A stretch of DNA of 64,000 nt from Mallotus nudiflorus (GCA_947683625.1 CANTUR010001431.1:62001-126000); one strand, 5' to 3'. Positions 1 through 12,830 are shown, counted from the first letter of the stretch. Made by a program: numbers and translations. The notes: a model not told the origin generated them from the letters alone.

Positions 1-2880
1 TAACTCTCACTCAATCCTTATCTATCGTACCGGTACGTACACGGTCCTAGTGCTGCCCACTAGGAAGCACGTTCTATTGATATCCTTCACTTCGAATAAA
101 TCATTCATTCAAAAAATAATTAATGTAGAGCAATATTCATAATAGTAAAACCAACCATATATATATATACCAAAAATATACCTAAAATATACCCAGTATA
201 TTTCAGGTATATATATATATATATATATATATAGTCAAATAAAATATGAAATAAACTAAAGATAAATCATTAATATAGTTAAAAACAATTTAAATGAGTA
301 ACAATAATATAACATGCATTATCTTAAAAATATACTTAAATATGCAAAAGATATACCCTAAGTACTCAAATCATTTAATAAACCATTTATGTATAAATAT
401 TCATTTAAATACGTGTTTGTGTTTAACATATATTCACAAATATAATAAAAATAAACCTAATTATCTAGCATGCATATATCAAAAATAAACCCTAAATATA
501 CCACTAATGTGTTAGGTTTAATTTAATAATAAAACATTTATTTATTCGGAAATAAATAAAAAATATACCAAAAATAAACTTAAAAATAATTTAAGTGTAG
601 GTTTATAATTTAACATGCAATTATTTAAGAATAAACCTAAAATCTACTGAAACTATACCTAAAGTATACTAATCATTTAATAAAATAATTATGTCTAAGT
701 GTACATTTTAAAACATGTGTATATTACTCAAATGTATTAAACTTAAACCTAATTGTTTAATGTGCATATATCAAACTAACACGCATAATTATTTAATATA
801 CATATATATAAGAATGCAACCCTAGATATATCAAAAATATTATAATTTAAATCATTTTTTTTAAAACATACAATGAAAATGAAAAATTCTAAATAATGCA
901 CCCTATATGAAGTGCATATATATACAGTATAATAACTCACAAGTTAGCGCTCCACGAGACAAACTCGGTGGGCCTGATCCGTTAGGCCTCGGTCTCGGCG
1001 CAGCTAGACAAACAAATGACAACATGAAATCAGAATAAATTTAACAAAAATTCTAAAGACTCGATCTAGAATTTTAGACACAGCTTTAGAATAGGATTTG
1101 ATCGGACATCACGTTTTACGAGAATTCTATCGAAAATCCGACAGAACCTCCCTTGTAAAATGGACATCTCTCTACTCAAAGAGTAGAGCCGGTCCTGCAA
1201 AGAAATACACTTCGGAATAAACACAGGATTACAATCAAAATCCCTCGGTCGGACTCCAAACTACAATTCACTGACCGAGGTTCACAATTCACAGAATATT
1301 TATAAAATACCGAAAATGCCCTTATATAATAAAAATACATTTTATAAATCCAAATTACGTAATTAACCCTAAAACATACTAAAAATCAATAAAAACCCAT
1401 TTATTTAGAAAAATAGTATATTATATATAATTTGAAAATAATTTACGAAAAATAGTTTTAATTAGTTAAAAATACTAAAAATTTACAGAAATCATTTTTA
1501 TACCCTAAATAACTATTAAAACCAATTTAATTACATTTTTAACCAATTTAGTGTAAAATTACCAAAATACCCCTATATATATATATATTCACTATAAATG
1601 TTCAAAAATTCACAAAAAATTATATAATTACTCAAAAATTAATTTCTCAACATATAATTCAACAATATCAATAAATATACTCAATTTACCAATTTATTTC
1701 AATTAAACACATAATTAACCCTATTTTTCAAAATTACCTAAACTTAATAAATTCCAAATAAATACATAAAAATTAAAAAAAATTACAAATAAATTTCTAT
1801 AATTCATTTCAACTCCTATAATCACCATAAAACACAATTTCATAATTTAATTAATTAATTTTCGAAAATTAGAAAATAATAATAAAATAATCAAAAATTC
1901 ACAAAAAGTAAAATAAATTCCAAAAATTATAAAAAAATTCCAGCATGTAGATAAAGCTTCCAGGAACAAAGTTTGTGAAGTAAGTTTTCATGAATCAATC
2001 AAATTGAAGCTAAAAAAAATTCGAAACCAAAAATGGCTGATTTGAAGAAATTGAAACCTAAGCAATTCTAGACCAAATCAAGTGAAACAAAGCTTGGAAT
2101 CACACTCACCAGAGCTCAAGAAGAAGATAGAGACCGATGGCATCAAATTTGGTGGCCGGAAAGTGCTTGGTCGGAGTTAAGTTGATTTTTGGCTCTTTGA
2201 AGAAAATCCAGCCAAAACTCATCGGAAAAGAGTGTTTTAGGTGGTGGAAATGGCTGGAGGTGGAAGAGGAAGGCTGAGAGTCATAGTAACAGGAAGAAAA
2301 CCAGTTTGAAAGTGGCTGGAAATGGAAGAAAACGTTTTGGGAGGAAGAAGATGAAGGAGGGGCAAAACTGTAAATAAATGGAAGTTTTGGTTTTTTGATA
2401 AAAAATTATGCATATATGTATATATATATATATTTACACTATATATTATAATAATATAAAATTTCACACACATTAAATATACACCACACACATATTTTAA
2501 TATGTTTAATAATTTATAAACTTAAAATTAATTAATACAAAAATTAAATAATAAAATTAAGGAAATTAATTAAGCTCTAATTAATTTAAATAAATACACA
2601 TATATACATTTTATTTTAGCACTTTAAAATTATATATGAGTTCATGCAAATTCATAAAACTAGTCAAAATAAATAGTATTAATTTATTTACGTGTCGATT
2701 TTCCCGAAAATATAATTTCCGGGAAAATTTTACGTAAAGTACTTAAAATAATATAAAATAATTAAAATTAGCTTTAAACAAACAAAAAACTCATAAAATA
2801 TCATAAATATATATACAAAAATTATTAACACTGCATATCCCGATGCAGTATAAAAATATTTAAAAATTCGGGATATTACA
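1..2880 (-). repeat. Tekay-type chromovirus LTR, cut by window start
   Basis: Minus-oriented LTR that starts inside the LTR body and ends exactly at 2880 in GGGATATTACA, the complement of the TGTAATATCCC that opens the sense LTRs here. It carries the landmarks shared by the LTRs of this window: donor-like GTGAGT (minus strand, 940-935), stem-loop CTCTACTC-AAA-GAGTAGAG at 1170-1188, a second stem at 1243-1280, and a G/C-richer block near 2110-2340. The next base starts a plus-oriented LTR that lacks about its first 180 bp, so this LTR probably inserted into that one. Whether it is solo or belongs to an element to the left cannot be seen. Confidence 0.88.
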
Positions 2881-5769
2881 TTTTCACGTAAATAATTTAC
2901 TATTAATTATTTTAAATAGATTTACGGACTTGCATGAACTCATACATATTTTTAAAATATTAAACACCGTATATATGTGTACGTATTTATCTAATTAGGG
3001 TTTAATTAATATTACCCTAATATTTTATTAATTGTTTATTTATTTTATTGTTATTTAATTATTTTTATTTATTATTAAATTTTAAAATATTAAATATTAA
3101 GTGTGTGGTGTATATTTAATGTGTATAATTTAATATTATTTTATTATATAGTGTAAAGTATATATATATACATATAATATGTCAAAAAAATCAACTTTTG
3201 GAAAATTTCCGAATTGCCCCCGAGCGCCTCCTTCTTCCCCGATTTGCTCCCATCGCCGTTCCGCCGTCTATCACGTCGATTCCTTGCCGTTGGTGTGCCA
3301 TCTGGCGTGCCACCACCTTCCCTAGCCTTCCTTGCCACCTGTTGCAGCCGTTTCCGACGTCTGGAGGTCGGTTTTGGCCAGAGAAGCCGAATTCTTCTTC
3401 ACCGTCGATCACGACGTTTCCGGCCACCATTTTCGACACCGCCAGTATCTTTCTTCTTCTTGAGCTCCGGTGAGTATGATTCTAGCTTTGGTTTGAGCTT
3501 AAATGGTCTTGATTTGCTTAGGTTTCGATTTTTCGAATTCGGCCATATTAGGGTTCTTGAATTTTTTTTAACTTCAATTTGATTGATTCATGAAAAATTC
3601 CTTCATAAATGTTGTTCCCCTTAGCTTAATATACATGTATGAATTTTTTTGGAATTTTTGGAGATTATTTTGATTTTTGGGCATTTTTGAATATTTGAAT
3701 ATTATTTTCTAATTTCGAAAATTAATTAAATAAATTATGAAATTGTGTTTTATGATAATTATAGGTGTTGAAATGAATTATAGGAATTTATTTGGAATTT
3801 TTATGAATTTCTATGTATTTATTTTGAATTTTATTAGTTTAGGTAATTTTGGGAAAATTAGGTTAATTGTGTTTTAAATTGAAATTAATTGGTTAATTGA
3901 GTTTAATTATTAATATTATTGATAAATATGTTGATAAAATTAATTTTTGGATAATTATACTATTTTTGGTGAATTTTTGAAGTAATTTTAGTATATTTAT
4001 ATATATAGGGGTATTTTGGTAATTTTGCATGAAATTGGCTAAAAATGTAATTTAATTGGTTTTAATAGTTATTTAAGGTATAAAAATGATTTCTACAAAT
4101 TATTTAGTATTTTTAATTAATTAAAACTATTTTTCGTGAATTATTTTCAATTATATATATAATATATGGTTTTACTAATAAAATGAGTTTTTATCGGTTT
4201 TTACAGTGTTTTAAGGTTAATTATGTAATTTCTACGTATAAAATGTATTTCTATGTTGTAAGGGTATTTTTGGTATTTCTGAAATTATTCTGTGATTGTG
4301 GACCCCGGTCGGTAGACTGTAGTTTGGAGTCCGACCGAGGGGTTATGAATGTAATTTTGCATTTATTTTCAAAGTGTGTTTCTTTGCAGGGTCGGCTCTA
4401 CTCTTTGAGTAGAGAGATGTTCGTTTTACAGGGGAGGTTCTACCGAATTTTTGATAGAATTCTCGTAAAACGTGATATCCGGTCGAACTCTAATTTCGAT
4501 TCTGTGTTTAATATTCTAGATCGAATTCTAGGATTTTTTGTTAGGTTTATTCTGATTTCTATCGTTATTGTTTGTTTAGTTATGCCGAGACAGAGGCCTA
4601 GTGGACCAGGCCCGTCGGACCCATCTCGTGGAGCGCACTAAGTGTGAGTTACTATTTTATATATATATGCTTTAGGATGCATGATTTTAGAATATATGTT
4701 TTATTTTGATTAAATATGCATAAATAACGTGATTAGTCTTTAAGTATATTTTTGGTTTATTTTTGGTATATATTTAATTATATGCATATTTTATTAATGA
4801 ATTGTGTTTAAAATGTTTTTAAGTATATCTCTATTTTATTTCGTAATTTAATTGGATTTATTTGACGTATATATACTCGAAATATACCTGGTTTACTTTT
4901 GGTATATTTCCAGTATATATATTGTTTATATTGTTATTTTATTTAAATTCATGCATCATTTATTTGTGAATGAATGTTTTATATTTATTAATGAAGGATA
5001 TCAATAGAACGTGCTACCTAGTGGGCAGCACTAGGACCGAGTACGTACCTAGTGACATGTATTTTTATTTAATTATTGCATGATTTTATTTTCTTAGGCT
5101 TGCTACGGGTTTCGGATTCGAAAGAATTCCCGTTCCTTAGCGCCGATCATGACTCCTAGTTTGGGTCGTGATATTGTTATTATTTAGGGTTCTATGGATC
5201 CTTCATGAATTAAAACAAACATTTTCTACATTTAGAGTATTTATAAAAGCAAAGTTTGGCATTCGTGTGAAATGTGTGTATATACATATATATATAAGAA
5301 TGCCTGATTGTTATGGTTTAGTTTGCATGTATATATAGTATAATAATTCACTCAGTGAGGTCTGACCCCCCTCAATTATTTTTTCAGGAGATCCCATATC
5401 GTCAGACCTTAGTTGTAGAGTTCCTCGCCGGTGTTCTTCAGTCCCGGCTATTTTATGTAAATGTATATTCTGAACTTTAAATTATATTCTAGAAACTGCA
5501 GTAGTAGGGTTATTATATTTGAAGTGTATTATTTTGTTTGGATATTAAATACTCTGAGAATTTATATTTGAACATTGTACGAATATGTATTCATTTATGA
5601 AAGGATTTGTAGTATTTATTTTATATATTGATTCAGAAAAATTTTAATTTGGTCGTACTTTTATTTAATTATTGCATGATTTTATTTTCTAAGGCTTGCT
5701 ACGGGTTCTAGATTCGAAAGAATTCCCGTTCCCTAGCGCCGGTCATGACTCCTAGTTTGGGTCGTGACA
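2881..5769 (+). repeat. Plus-oriented chromovirus LTR, 5' end missing
   Basis: Sense-oriented LTR ending in GGTCGTGACA at 5769. By comparison with the complete LTR at 49879 it begins about 180 bp inside the LTR, because the preceding LTR interrupts it. It has the G/C-rich block (about 3200-3470), stem-loops at 4303-4340 and 4396-4414, donor-like GTGAGT at 4644 and acceptor TTTTTCAG ending at 5387. The open frames in the G/C-rich block are not shared with other LTR copies and are not called as genes. It itself interrupts an older minus-oriented LTR that resumes at 5770. Confidence 0.87.
5062..5172 (+). repeat. Misplaced internal copy of the LTR 3' end
   Basis: About 111 bp nearly identical to the last 111 bp of the same LTR (5659-5769), including the AGGCTTGCTACGGGTT, GAATTCCCGTTCC and TTTGGGTCGTGA motifs. 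It sits about 600 bp upstream of the true end and replaces the stretch that holds the short tandem repeats in other copies. A recombination or template-switch product is the simplest reading. Confidence 0.8.
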
Positions 5770-6840
5770 TGGAATCCTGAATTACACAATTTCCCAACCG
5801 AGGTTCACAATTCACAATAAAATCAATATTTAATAATAAAATAATAAAAATCATTAAAATCCATAATTATCAATAAATAAACCACAATATAATTTATTTA
5901 AGTAACAAAAACATTATATATAATATTTTGACATTGACTAAATAAAATCTCAAATAAATTATATAATATTAATAAAAATCTATTTTTTAAATATTTAACG
6001 TCAAATAGTAAAATTTATAAATAAATTATCTAAATTTTTTAAATATGTAATAAAAATAGTTAAAAACTCATTTATTCACAAAAATAATAAATAAATCAAT
6101 TATTTGAATATATTTCTTGAAATTATTATTAATTAGTTAAAAAAATAGTAAATAATTTATAAAAATTATTTTAATACTATTTACTATTCCAAAATTATTT
6201 AAAACATACAACTTAACTATAATTTCAATAAAAATACATATTTTACCCATAAATCTAAAAATCACATAATACTAAATATTATTAAAAAATTAACCAAAAT
6301 TACTAAAACATTATTTTCTCACTTCTAAAATTAATAATTTAAAGTAACTATACTAATTTAACATAATTTTCCATAATAAACATATAAAACACATAATTAA
6401 TAAAAAATCATTTTTAATTATTAAAAATACAATAATTATACATAAATCAAATAAATTCAGAAAAATAAACTTAAAATATATTTGAGAAGCTTAAGATGTA
6501 TATAACAACATTTCCAAAAGAAATAATCAAGAAACATTCAAACTCAAGCTTAAAAAAAATAAAAAACCTAAATGGCATAAACTAAAACTTAGAGATATCT
6601 AACTAACTGGATGTCGTAGAGTTGAAATGAGTTGAGAATCGAGAAGTACCCATCGAGAGGAGTCGAATGAGCTTAAAAACTCGAGCTGAAACGACTGGTT
6701 TCGCACCAACATTACTATAGCAACTCTCAGCTACACACAGTTTTCAGCAACTAGATTCTCCTTGGCAAAGCAAGAACATAAGGGGAGGAAGAGAGGATGA
6801 CAGTGAGCTTAAACTTATTTTTTATTACAATTTTAGTAAA
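5770..6840 (-). repeat. Older minus-oriented LTR fragment
   Basis: Begins at CCCAACCGAGG-type sequence matching 33810 onward in the LTR that starts at 32287, and stays alignable by eye through the GAGAATCGAGAAGTAC motif (6633; compare 34146) to about 6840. The upstream half is absent because the LTR ending at 5769 lies there. The right boundary is approximate since the AT-rich tail cannot be aligned by eye. Confidence 0.7.
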
Positions 6841-7219
6841 TTTTTTATTTGAACTATGAGACTTTATTTCTTCAATATTTTTAATATTAATAATTTTATT
6901 TACTCAAAAATTAGTTTAATGTGAAGTTTTAAGTTCAACTAATAATTAAATGATAAATATTAATCAATTTAATTTTAACTTTTTTTTGTTAAATTTTATA
7001 AAATATCTGAAGATGAAAATTACACTACTTTTCTTATAGAAAATATAATTTCAAACAAATTGTATGTTTTATTTTTTATTTATTAATTTTTAATCTATAA
7101 ATATATCTACTTTTTTAAAAATTATATACTTTTCCAATTTTCATAAAATTTAATCATTTTTATTTTAAATATTTACTTATTAAATTTAATATAATGAGAC
7201 TTATAAAATTGTGTTATCT

Positions 7220-7680
7220 AATTTGATTTATATTAGATAAAATATAAGTAGACCTAATTAAAATAGAAAAAATATTTTTAACAAAATTACTACTAAAAGT
7301 TTAATTAATCTAATTTTGCTAGGGATAAAATAGAAATTAAAATGATTAAAATAAGAAACATACTTTCAATTATATTTTAATTAAATTAATTTTTATTAGA
7401 TATAAAATAGAAGTTAATTAATCTAATTATAATAGAAAATATACTTTCTGTTCAATTAGAATTTTTGTTAAAGATAAGATAAAAGTTAACCTAATTAAAA
7501 TAGGAAATGTACTTTCAATTAAATTAGAATTATGTTTTAGCTAATTTAATTTTTATTAGAGATAAAATAAAAGTTAACCTAATTAAAATAAAAAATAGAC
7601 TTTCAATCAAATTAAAATTATATTTTAATTAATTTAATTTTACTTTTATTAGTAAATAACTAAATTATCCAATTGTTATT
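7220..7680. repeat. AT-rich imperfect tandem repeat, unit about 72-88 bp
   Basis: About five units share the order AGATAAAATAGAAGTTAACC, TAATTAAAATAGGAAAT, ACTTTCAATTAAATTAGAA and a TTTAATTTTTATT tail. Unit starts at about 7333, 7411, 7483 and 7571 give spacings of 78, 72 and 88 bp. No protein or known family is recognised. Confidence 0.75.
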
Positions 7681-7824
7681 TGATAATGAGTGAAAATTTT
7701 TTCGTAATTTTTCATATCCCTCCACCTTTCATACATTTATATATACTAGTAAACAACCATATATTTCACACATGAATAAAAAATTTATTTGACTAATGAT
7801 ATATAGTAAATAAACAATTAAACA

Positions 7825-7825
7825 A

Positions 7826-7887
<62 letters not shown>
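7825..7887. repeat. (ATT)n microsatellite
   Basis: About 20 uninterrupted ATT units between the two blocks of the AT-rich repeat. Confidence 0.97.
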
Positions 7888-8009
7888 ATAAAATTTTTAA
7901 AAATAATAATAGTATTATTTATTTATATAACAATTAATTCATTACAATTTTCATAAATATTTTATTTGAATAATTATATGATATTACTTCAATATTTCTT
8001 ATAATTAGT

Positions 8010-8260
8010 ATTTCTCAAGTTCACCTAATTAAAATAGAAAATATTCTTTCAATTAAATTAGAATTTTTGTTAGACATAAGATAGAAGTTAACCTAAATAA
8101 AATAGGAAACATACTTTCAATTAAATTTGTATGTTTTAGTTAATTTAATTTTTATTAGAGATAAAATAGAAGTTAACTTAATTAAAATAGGAAATAGACT
8201 TTCTATCAAATTAAAATTATATTTTAATTAATCATATTTTATTTTATTAGTAAACGATTA
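8010..8260. repeat. Second block of the AT-rich tandem repeat
   Basis: About two and a half further units of the repeat at 7220-7680 (GAAGTTAACCTAA, ATAGGAAACATACTTTCAAT), separated from the first block by about 330 bp. Both blocks are followed by near-identical sequence (AAATTATCCAATT, ATAATGAGTGAA / ATAATAAGTGAA), so the region is a larger duplication and not only a run of short units. Confidence 0.72.
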
Positions 8261-8315
8261 AATTATCCAATTTTTATATAATAATAAGTGAAGACTTTTT
8301 TGTAATTTTGTTTGT

Positions 8316-8318
<3 letters not shown>

Positions 8319-8371
<53 letters not shown>
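8319..8371. repeat. (TA)n microsatellite
   Basis: About 26 uninterrupted TA units. Similar tracts lie at 34461-34537, 36349-36389, 43387-43448, 47396-47460, 54737-54772 and 59568-59611, mostly inside the U3 part of LTRs just beyond their G/C-rich block. Confidence 0.97.
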
Positions 8372-8374
<3 letters not shown>

Positions 8375-8545
8375 AGATCTGTCACTTTAAGGAAATATAT
8401 TATCATATATTTTAAGTAGTTTTCTTTTCATTGCACCGGTAAATCAGCCTTCCGTCAATTTTACTATCAATTCATTGAGTAAAATGTAATTTTATAATAC
8501 AAAATATTTCTTTGTGGTCCATAATTAAGGTTTTGTAGTTTTAAC

Positions 8546-9948
8546 TATCACGACTCGAACTCAAAGGTACGCGATTGGCACTAAAGAATGGAAAATACAA
8601 AAATGCAACTGAAACCTGTAGTAAGCCTTGAAATGTTCACAAATAAATAACAATCACTTAACAATAATACCAAAAATAAAATTATTAACATTAAATACAT
8701 AAGTCATTACTCCATTACAACAATATTTCAACACAACCCAAATCCATAATATCAATAGCACAAGTTTTATAATAAACTATTGTGGTATTTAGAATTCGAT
8801 TACGTAATGTTCAAATCAAATAGACATACATAATGCAGTCGGTAAAGAAGAAACCCAGTGTAAATGATGACCAGTACTAACCAGACTGTGAGGTCCTCAC
8901 AAAAATAAATTGAGGAGAATCAAACCTCACTAAGTGAATCAATTTTATAAAATGCATGCTCGTTTGAAACATTTGTTAAAACCCTTTTGGAAATAAAAAT
9001 AAAATAAAGTAAAATAAATATTAATATTAATATTAATATTAAAAATCATTTACTTTAATATAAAACTCTAGTACAAAATCATATAAATTTATTATTTTAG
9101 CAAAAAATCTAGTAGAACTCCTAGACCATCAAATTCTAATAGCCACTTGGATCACTTATTCCAATTGACTATCGGTCCTAGAGAGTAAGTACAACCAGGG
9201 TCCAGTCATAATTGGTCTCTTATTTTAAATGATCACTAACACCCAGAGAGCATGCTCGACCATGGTCCAACCAATATCATACCTCTGCCCAGAGAGAAGC
9301 TCAACCAGGGTTCAACAATAACCACACATCTACCTAGAGAGCAAAGCTCAACCAGGACTCACAAATCAATCAATAGCCATCAAATTAATCATTACTGGTG
9401 CGCACGCAATCTTGGTGACACTCACCAAGTAGCACGTTCTACCATTATCTCCAAAACATTTAAATCATAATAAATAAACAAATAAAGCGAAATAAAATAA
9501 ATTCCATAAAAGCATTCTTCAAATACTATTCCTGATAAATAAAGAAATAATCAAGCATATAGCAATACAAATAAATTCATATAATCATTTCATTATTATT
9601 AAATCATATGAAAACATAATCAAAGCGTCACAACACTCGTTCTATAAAATCAACTCACAAATTGAGCGTGCTTGGCGACACGTCCTCTACTGCCCAAATG
9701 CTATAGCTATGGTCTTGGAGTTCTCTAAAATAAATAATATTTATTTAAAATATGCTTATATAAATAAATTCTTAAAATTCTCAAAATTTAAGAAAATTAT
9801 AAGATGATGAGGTTGACCTAATTTAAGATACAATGTTATACAAACTCGAAATTAACATAAACCAATGTCATGTTTTATAAGAAATCTACCAAAAATTTAG
9901 GAAAGTTTTATCTATAAAATGGATATCTCTCTACCAAAGTAGAGCGAT
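8546..9948 (-). repeat. LTR-B fragment (diverged chromovirus LTR)
   Basis: Starts TATCACGACTCGAAC (expected TGTCACGAC...), the same opening as the LTR at 37124. It keeps the order of the other LTRs: a degenerate acceptor region near 8896, CACCAAGTAGCACGTTCTAC at 9427, donor-like GTGAGT (minus, 9658) and the stem-loop CTCTAC-CAAA-GTAGAG at 9929-9944. It stops abruptly at 9948 where the LTR of the Tat element begins, so the Tat element inserted into it. The frame at 9252-9470 lies inside this LTR and is not a gene. Confidence 0.8.
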
Positions 9949-11992
9949 TGTAGATGGCGGGGTTTAGTGCTGGCCCAAGATTTTAGCAACTGCGACATTG
10001 TTTGGGCTCAGGGCCCTAGGGAACACACTACTATGTCACAAACACATAGCGTGGAGATGAGGAGTTGCCACCCAGGGTAATAATTGGAACAAATTGAAAG
10101 GTGGTACTCGATGCTCTAAAAGAAAGCTAGCACCACGACTAGGAGATTCTAGGAATGAAACACTAAGTTCTCTTAGTCTTGTGTTCATTTAGAATTACTT
10201 TACGAATTACTATCTTATTTTCTAATTACATGCAATTTTATTTAAACCCAAATTAAACATATATCTAACCCCAAAAAGGCAACAGGTAATAAAATTACAT
10301 GTAAAAAATGCATACAAAAGGCAGTGTCCCTAAGTCTAAACTAGGTTAATTTTTAAAAGTTAGCTATTTCTACATATTTTTATTTATAAGTGAAATTGAC
10401 TAGAAAAAGACCTACATTTTTAATTAATTTGAGTAAGCTTAAGTCTATTTATTTTAGTTTAATTAAGGGAATAGTGCTAAGTCTACCAAATTTTAAAAAA
10501 GAAATTAAATTAAAAAGTGGGCTTAATTCTAACTTGATTTTATTTGAGTGAAATATGGGCTTAATACATTTTATTTAAAAGAAATAAATTTAATGGATTG
10601 AGCTACATCTAAATAGATTTTAATTAACTATAAATGGGCCTAAAGTCTAAATTAATCTAATTGGGCATAAATTGATTAAAATTAATTAAACCTAAAAATC
10701 CAATTAAAAGCCTATTTATTAAATGGGTTAGAATCTAATGTGGGCTTGGGACCCAAAGAGAATAAAAATATGCAAACAAGCCCAAACAATAAATTAAAGC
10801 AAATAATGAATAAAAAAACATACGTTCAATGATTTCTAACCTAATTTTAATTGCATGCAACCTAAATTAATCTAAAGCCACTATTAATTTTAATCAAAGT
10901 TTATCAAATTGAGCCTACATTACTAATCAATTTTTAGTGCAGAGAATTAAAATTCCATTAATTACAAACTACAGTGCAGGAAATTAAAACAAATTAATTA
11001 CAACCCAATAAAGCCATTAACAAAATACTGCATAAAATAATAAATCCTAAATTCTATGGGGATTTCACAAAACTCAGACCATGGCATCCCATGGATTCTT
11101 CAATGTAGTCACTACCAAAAGCTCATATCACCACCTTCACCTCCAAAGTACCATAGAACATTAATCAAAACAAAAAAAACATAAAAAAACAAATTAAATT
11201 AGTAACCACTCAATTAAAAAATAAAATAATAAAAAATCAAATCAAATATAAAAAAAAGAAAGAGTAGAAGATGTTGTGCAAATGCTGTTTGAATGCCCCT
11301 CAGATTTGGATTGCCATTGTTTTGAGATTGATTCTATTGTTTTTTCTTTCTTGATCTTCTGGACTTTTAAAAGAAAGAATGTAATTTTTTTAATAGCTAA
11401 TTAGGATTTTTTTTCTCTCTCTGATTTTTTACAGACTTTACCTCCTTTCTCTCTAGCTAGTTCCTTAGGGTTTTCACAGCCTTCCTCTTCTAGCTTTTAA
11501 AGCCAGACCTAGCAACCTCCAACCCTGTGATCATGCAGGGAAGTTGCACTTTTCAATTTTTAAAATCAAAATCAAGAGATAGAGTTTTGAAAAAATTAAA
11601 GACTCAGTACACACAGGGATATGTGGTGTCTTTGACCAATGAAAAATTAAAAAAAAAAGACAAAATCAGTGTAAAAAATCACTTTTTAGCGAAAATCAGC
11701 ATTACAAAGTGCTGATTTTTGTCCCGTAATACCGATCGACATTACAAAATGCCAAACGGCATTAAATGTTGGCTGACCATTTTTTTTAATTACAAAAAAG
11801 ATCTTTGAAAGTTTTTAATTTTTGCAATCAAATCCCTAAAAAACCAATTTTGTAAATAAATCCACAAAACGTAGCAATTTAGTCCTTTAAATCACGAAAC
11901 TCAATAATAGAGATCAATTCTCGATTAGATTTTCATCATATGGGCCTTTGTCTTATGCATGTACAATTGCTTCCCAAAATTAGGTGCTTACA
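9949..11992 (-). repeat. 3' LTR of the Tat-lineage element
   Basis: Runs TGTAGATGGCGGGG to GGTGCTTACA (TG...CA), 2044 bp. Immediately inside it on the minus-strand upstream side is a purine tract, which fixes it as the 3' LTR of the minus-strand pol at 16324-20252. The matching 5' LTR is not in the window. A hairpin-rich patch at 11690-11790 resembles 13390-13440 in the same element. Confidence 0.82.
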
Positions 11993-12005
11993 GTTGCCCC
12001 CCTTT
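11993..12005 (-). other. Polypurine tract of the Tat-lineage element
   Basis: On the minus strand AAAGGGGGGCAAC lies directly before the TGTAAGCACC start of the 3' LTR, the expected position for plus-strand DNA priming. Confidence 0.85.
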
Positions 12006-12119
12006 GTCACTGTTTGCTTGACAAATTGTAGTAAAGCAATAGTAACACATAATTTTGAAAGAAAGAATTAATGTACTTCATTATATCCGAATTGACATGC
12101 TGATGCTTAAATTGCTAAG

Positions 12120-12830
12120 TAATTTTTAAGCAAGATGCTAGGTTTAGCATGCTTTACTATATTTCCTATAGAACATCTAGTAAGATATATGTAAATGAGT
12201 TCCACTATATTCCCTATGGGACGTTTAGCGTTTCATGATTTGAGAACATGCTATAGCTTTAGTAATAATACCATAACTACTATGTAGTGTCTGGTGAATT
12301 GCACTATATTCCCTTTGGGACGTCTAGTGACAATGGATTTCGTTATATTCCTTATGAGATGTTTAACGAAATATATGTAATGATTCTTGCTATATTCCCT
12401 GTGGGATGTTTAATGATTCATGAAAAACATTTTATAGTTCCTGTGGAACATCTAGCAATCTATGATTTAAAATTTTTCTATATTCCTTATAGAATGTTTA
12501 GCGATTCGTGATTTGAAAACATGTTATAGTTCCTATGGAACATCTAGCAATTTGTGATTTAAAATTTGCTATATTCCTTGTGGGACATTTAATGATTCGT
12601 GATTTAAAAAAAAGTTATAGTTCATGTGGAAAGTCTAGCAATGATACTATAAGTACTGTGTAGTAGCTAATGATAAAAGGTTTGAAAAATTTCATGTTAT
12701 AGCTACTATTAAAGCACATAACATTCTAAATTTGAAATTCATGTTATAACTACTGTGCAACACATAACATGATAATTTTGAAATTTATGTTTCAACTACT
12801 GTGTAGTATGAAACGAATTTTGAAATATTT
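12120..12830. repeat. Minisatellite of about 45-bp palindrome-centred units
   Basis: Roughly 14-16 degenerate units, each centred on a short palindrome such as TTCCCTATGGGA, TTCCTGTGGAA or CTACTGTGTAG, followed by CATCTAGCAAT or CGTTTAGCGAT and a GATTTGAAAA spacer. Palindrome centres near 12349, 12394, 12438, 12483, 12530, 12574 and 12621 give spacings of 44-47 bp. It lies in the 3' untranslated region of the Tat-lineage element, a place where such elements are known to carry hypervariable tandem repeats. The frame at 12287-12511 is a by-product of the repeat. Confidence 0.88.

Larger units (their letters stand above)
6841..8545. other. AT-rich gene-free stretch
   Basis: No coding frame of note. 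It holds AT-rich imperfect tandem repeats (7220-7680 and 8010-8260), an (ATT)n microsatellite and a (TA)n microsatellite. The left part may be the unrecognised end of the LTR fragment before it. Confidence 0.6.

Noticed and set aside
3198..3582. Arg/Pro/Ser-rich frames of 90-120 codons in a G/C-rich block, and similar frames at 22758-22991, 30971-31204, 47161-47385 and 50378-50654
   Set aside because: They lie in the U3 part of LTRs, on either strand, and frames and residues are not kept between copies. The composition of the block explains the open frames.
4183..4641. 152-codon frame in an LTR, with similar frames at 21597-21857, 29809-30069 and 39153-39422
   Set aside because: They overlap the conserved stem-loop block and the similarity follows the RNA-like motifs. 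Frames are broken between copies and end at the donor-like site. A short peptide cannot be fully excluded.
9252..9470. 72-codon frame in a G/C-richer patch
   Set aside because: Inside an LTR-B fragment at the position of the short-motif region; no family resemblance.
12287..12511. A 74-codon frame with a repeated peptide
   Set aside because: It is produced by the 45-bp minisatellite, whose unit length is a multiple of three; no independent sign of coding.
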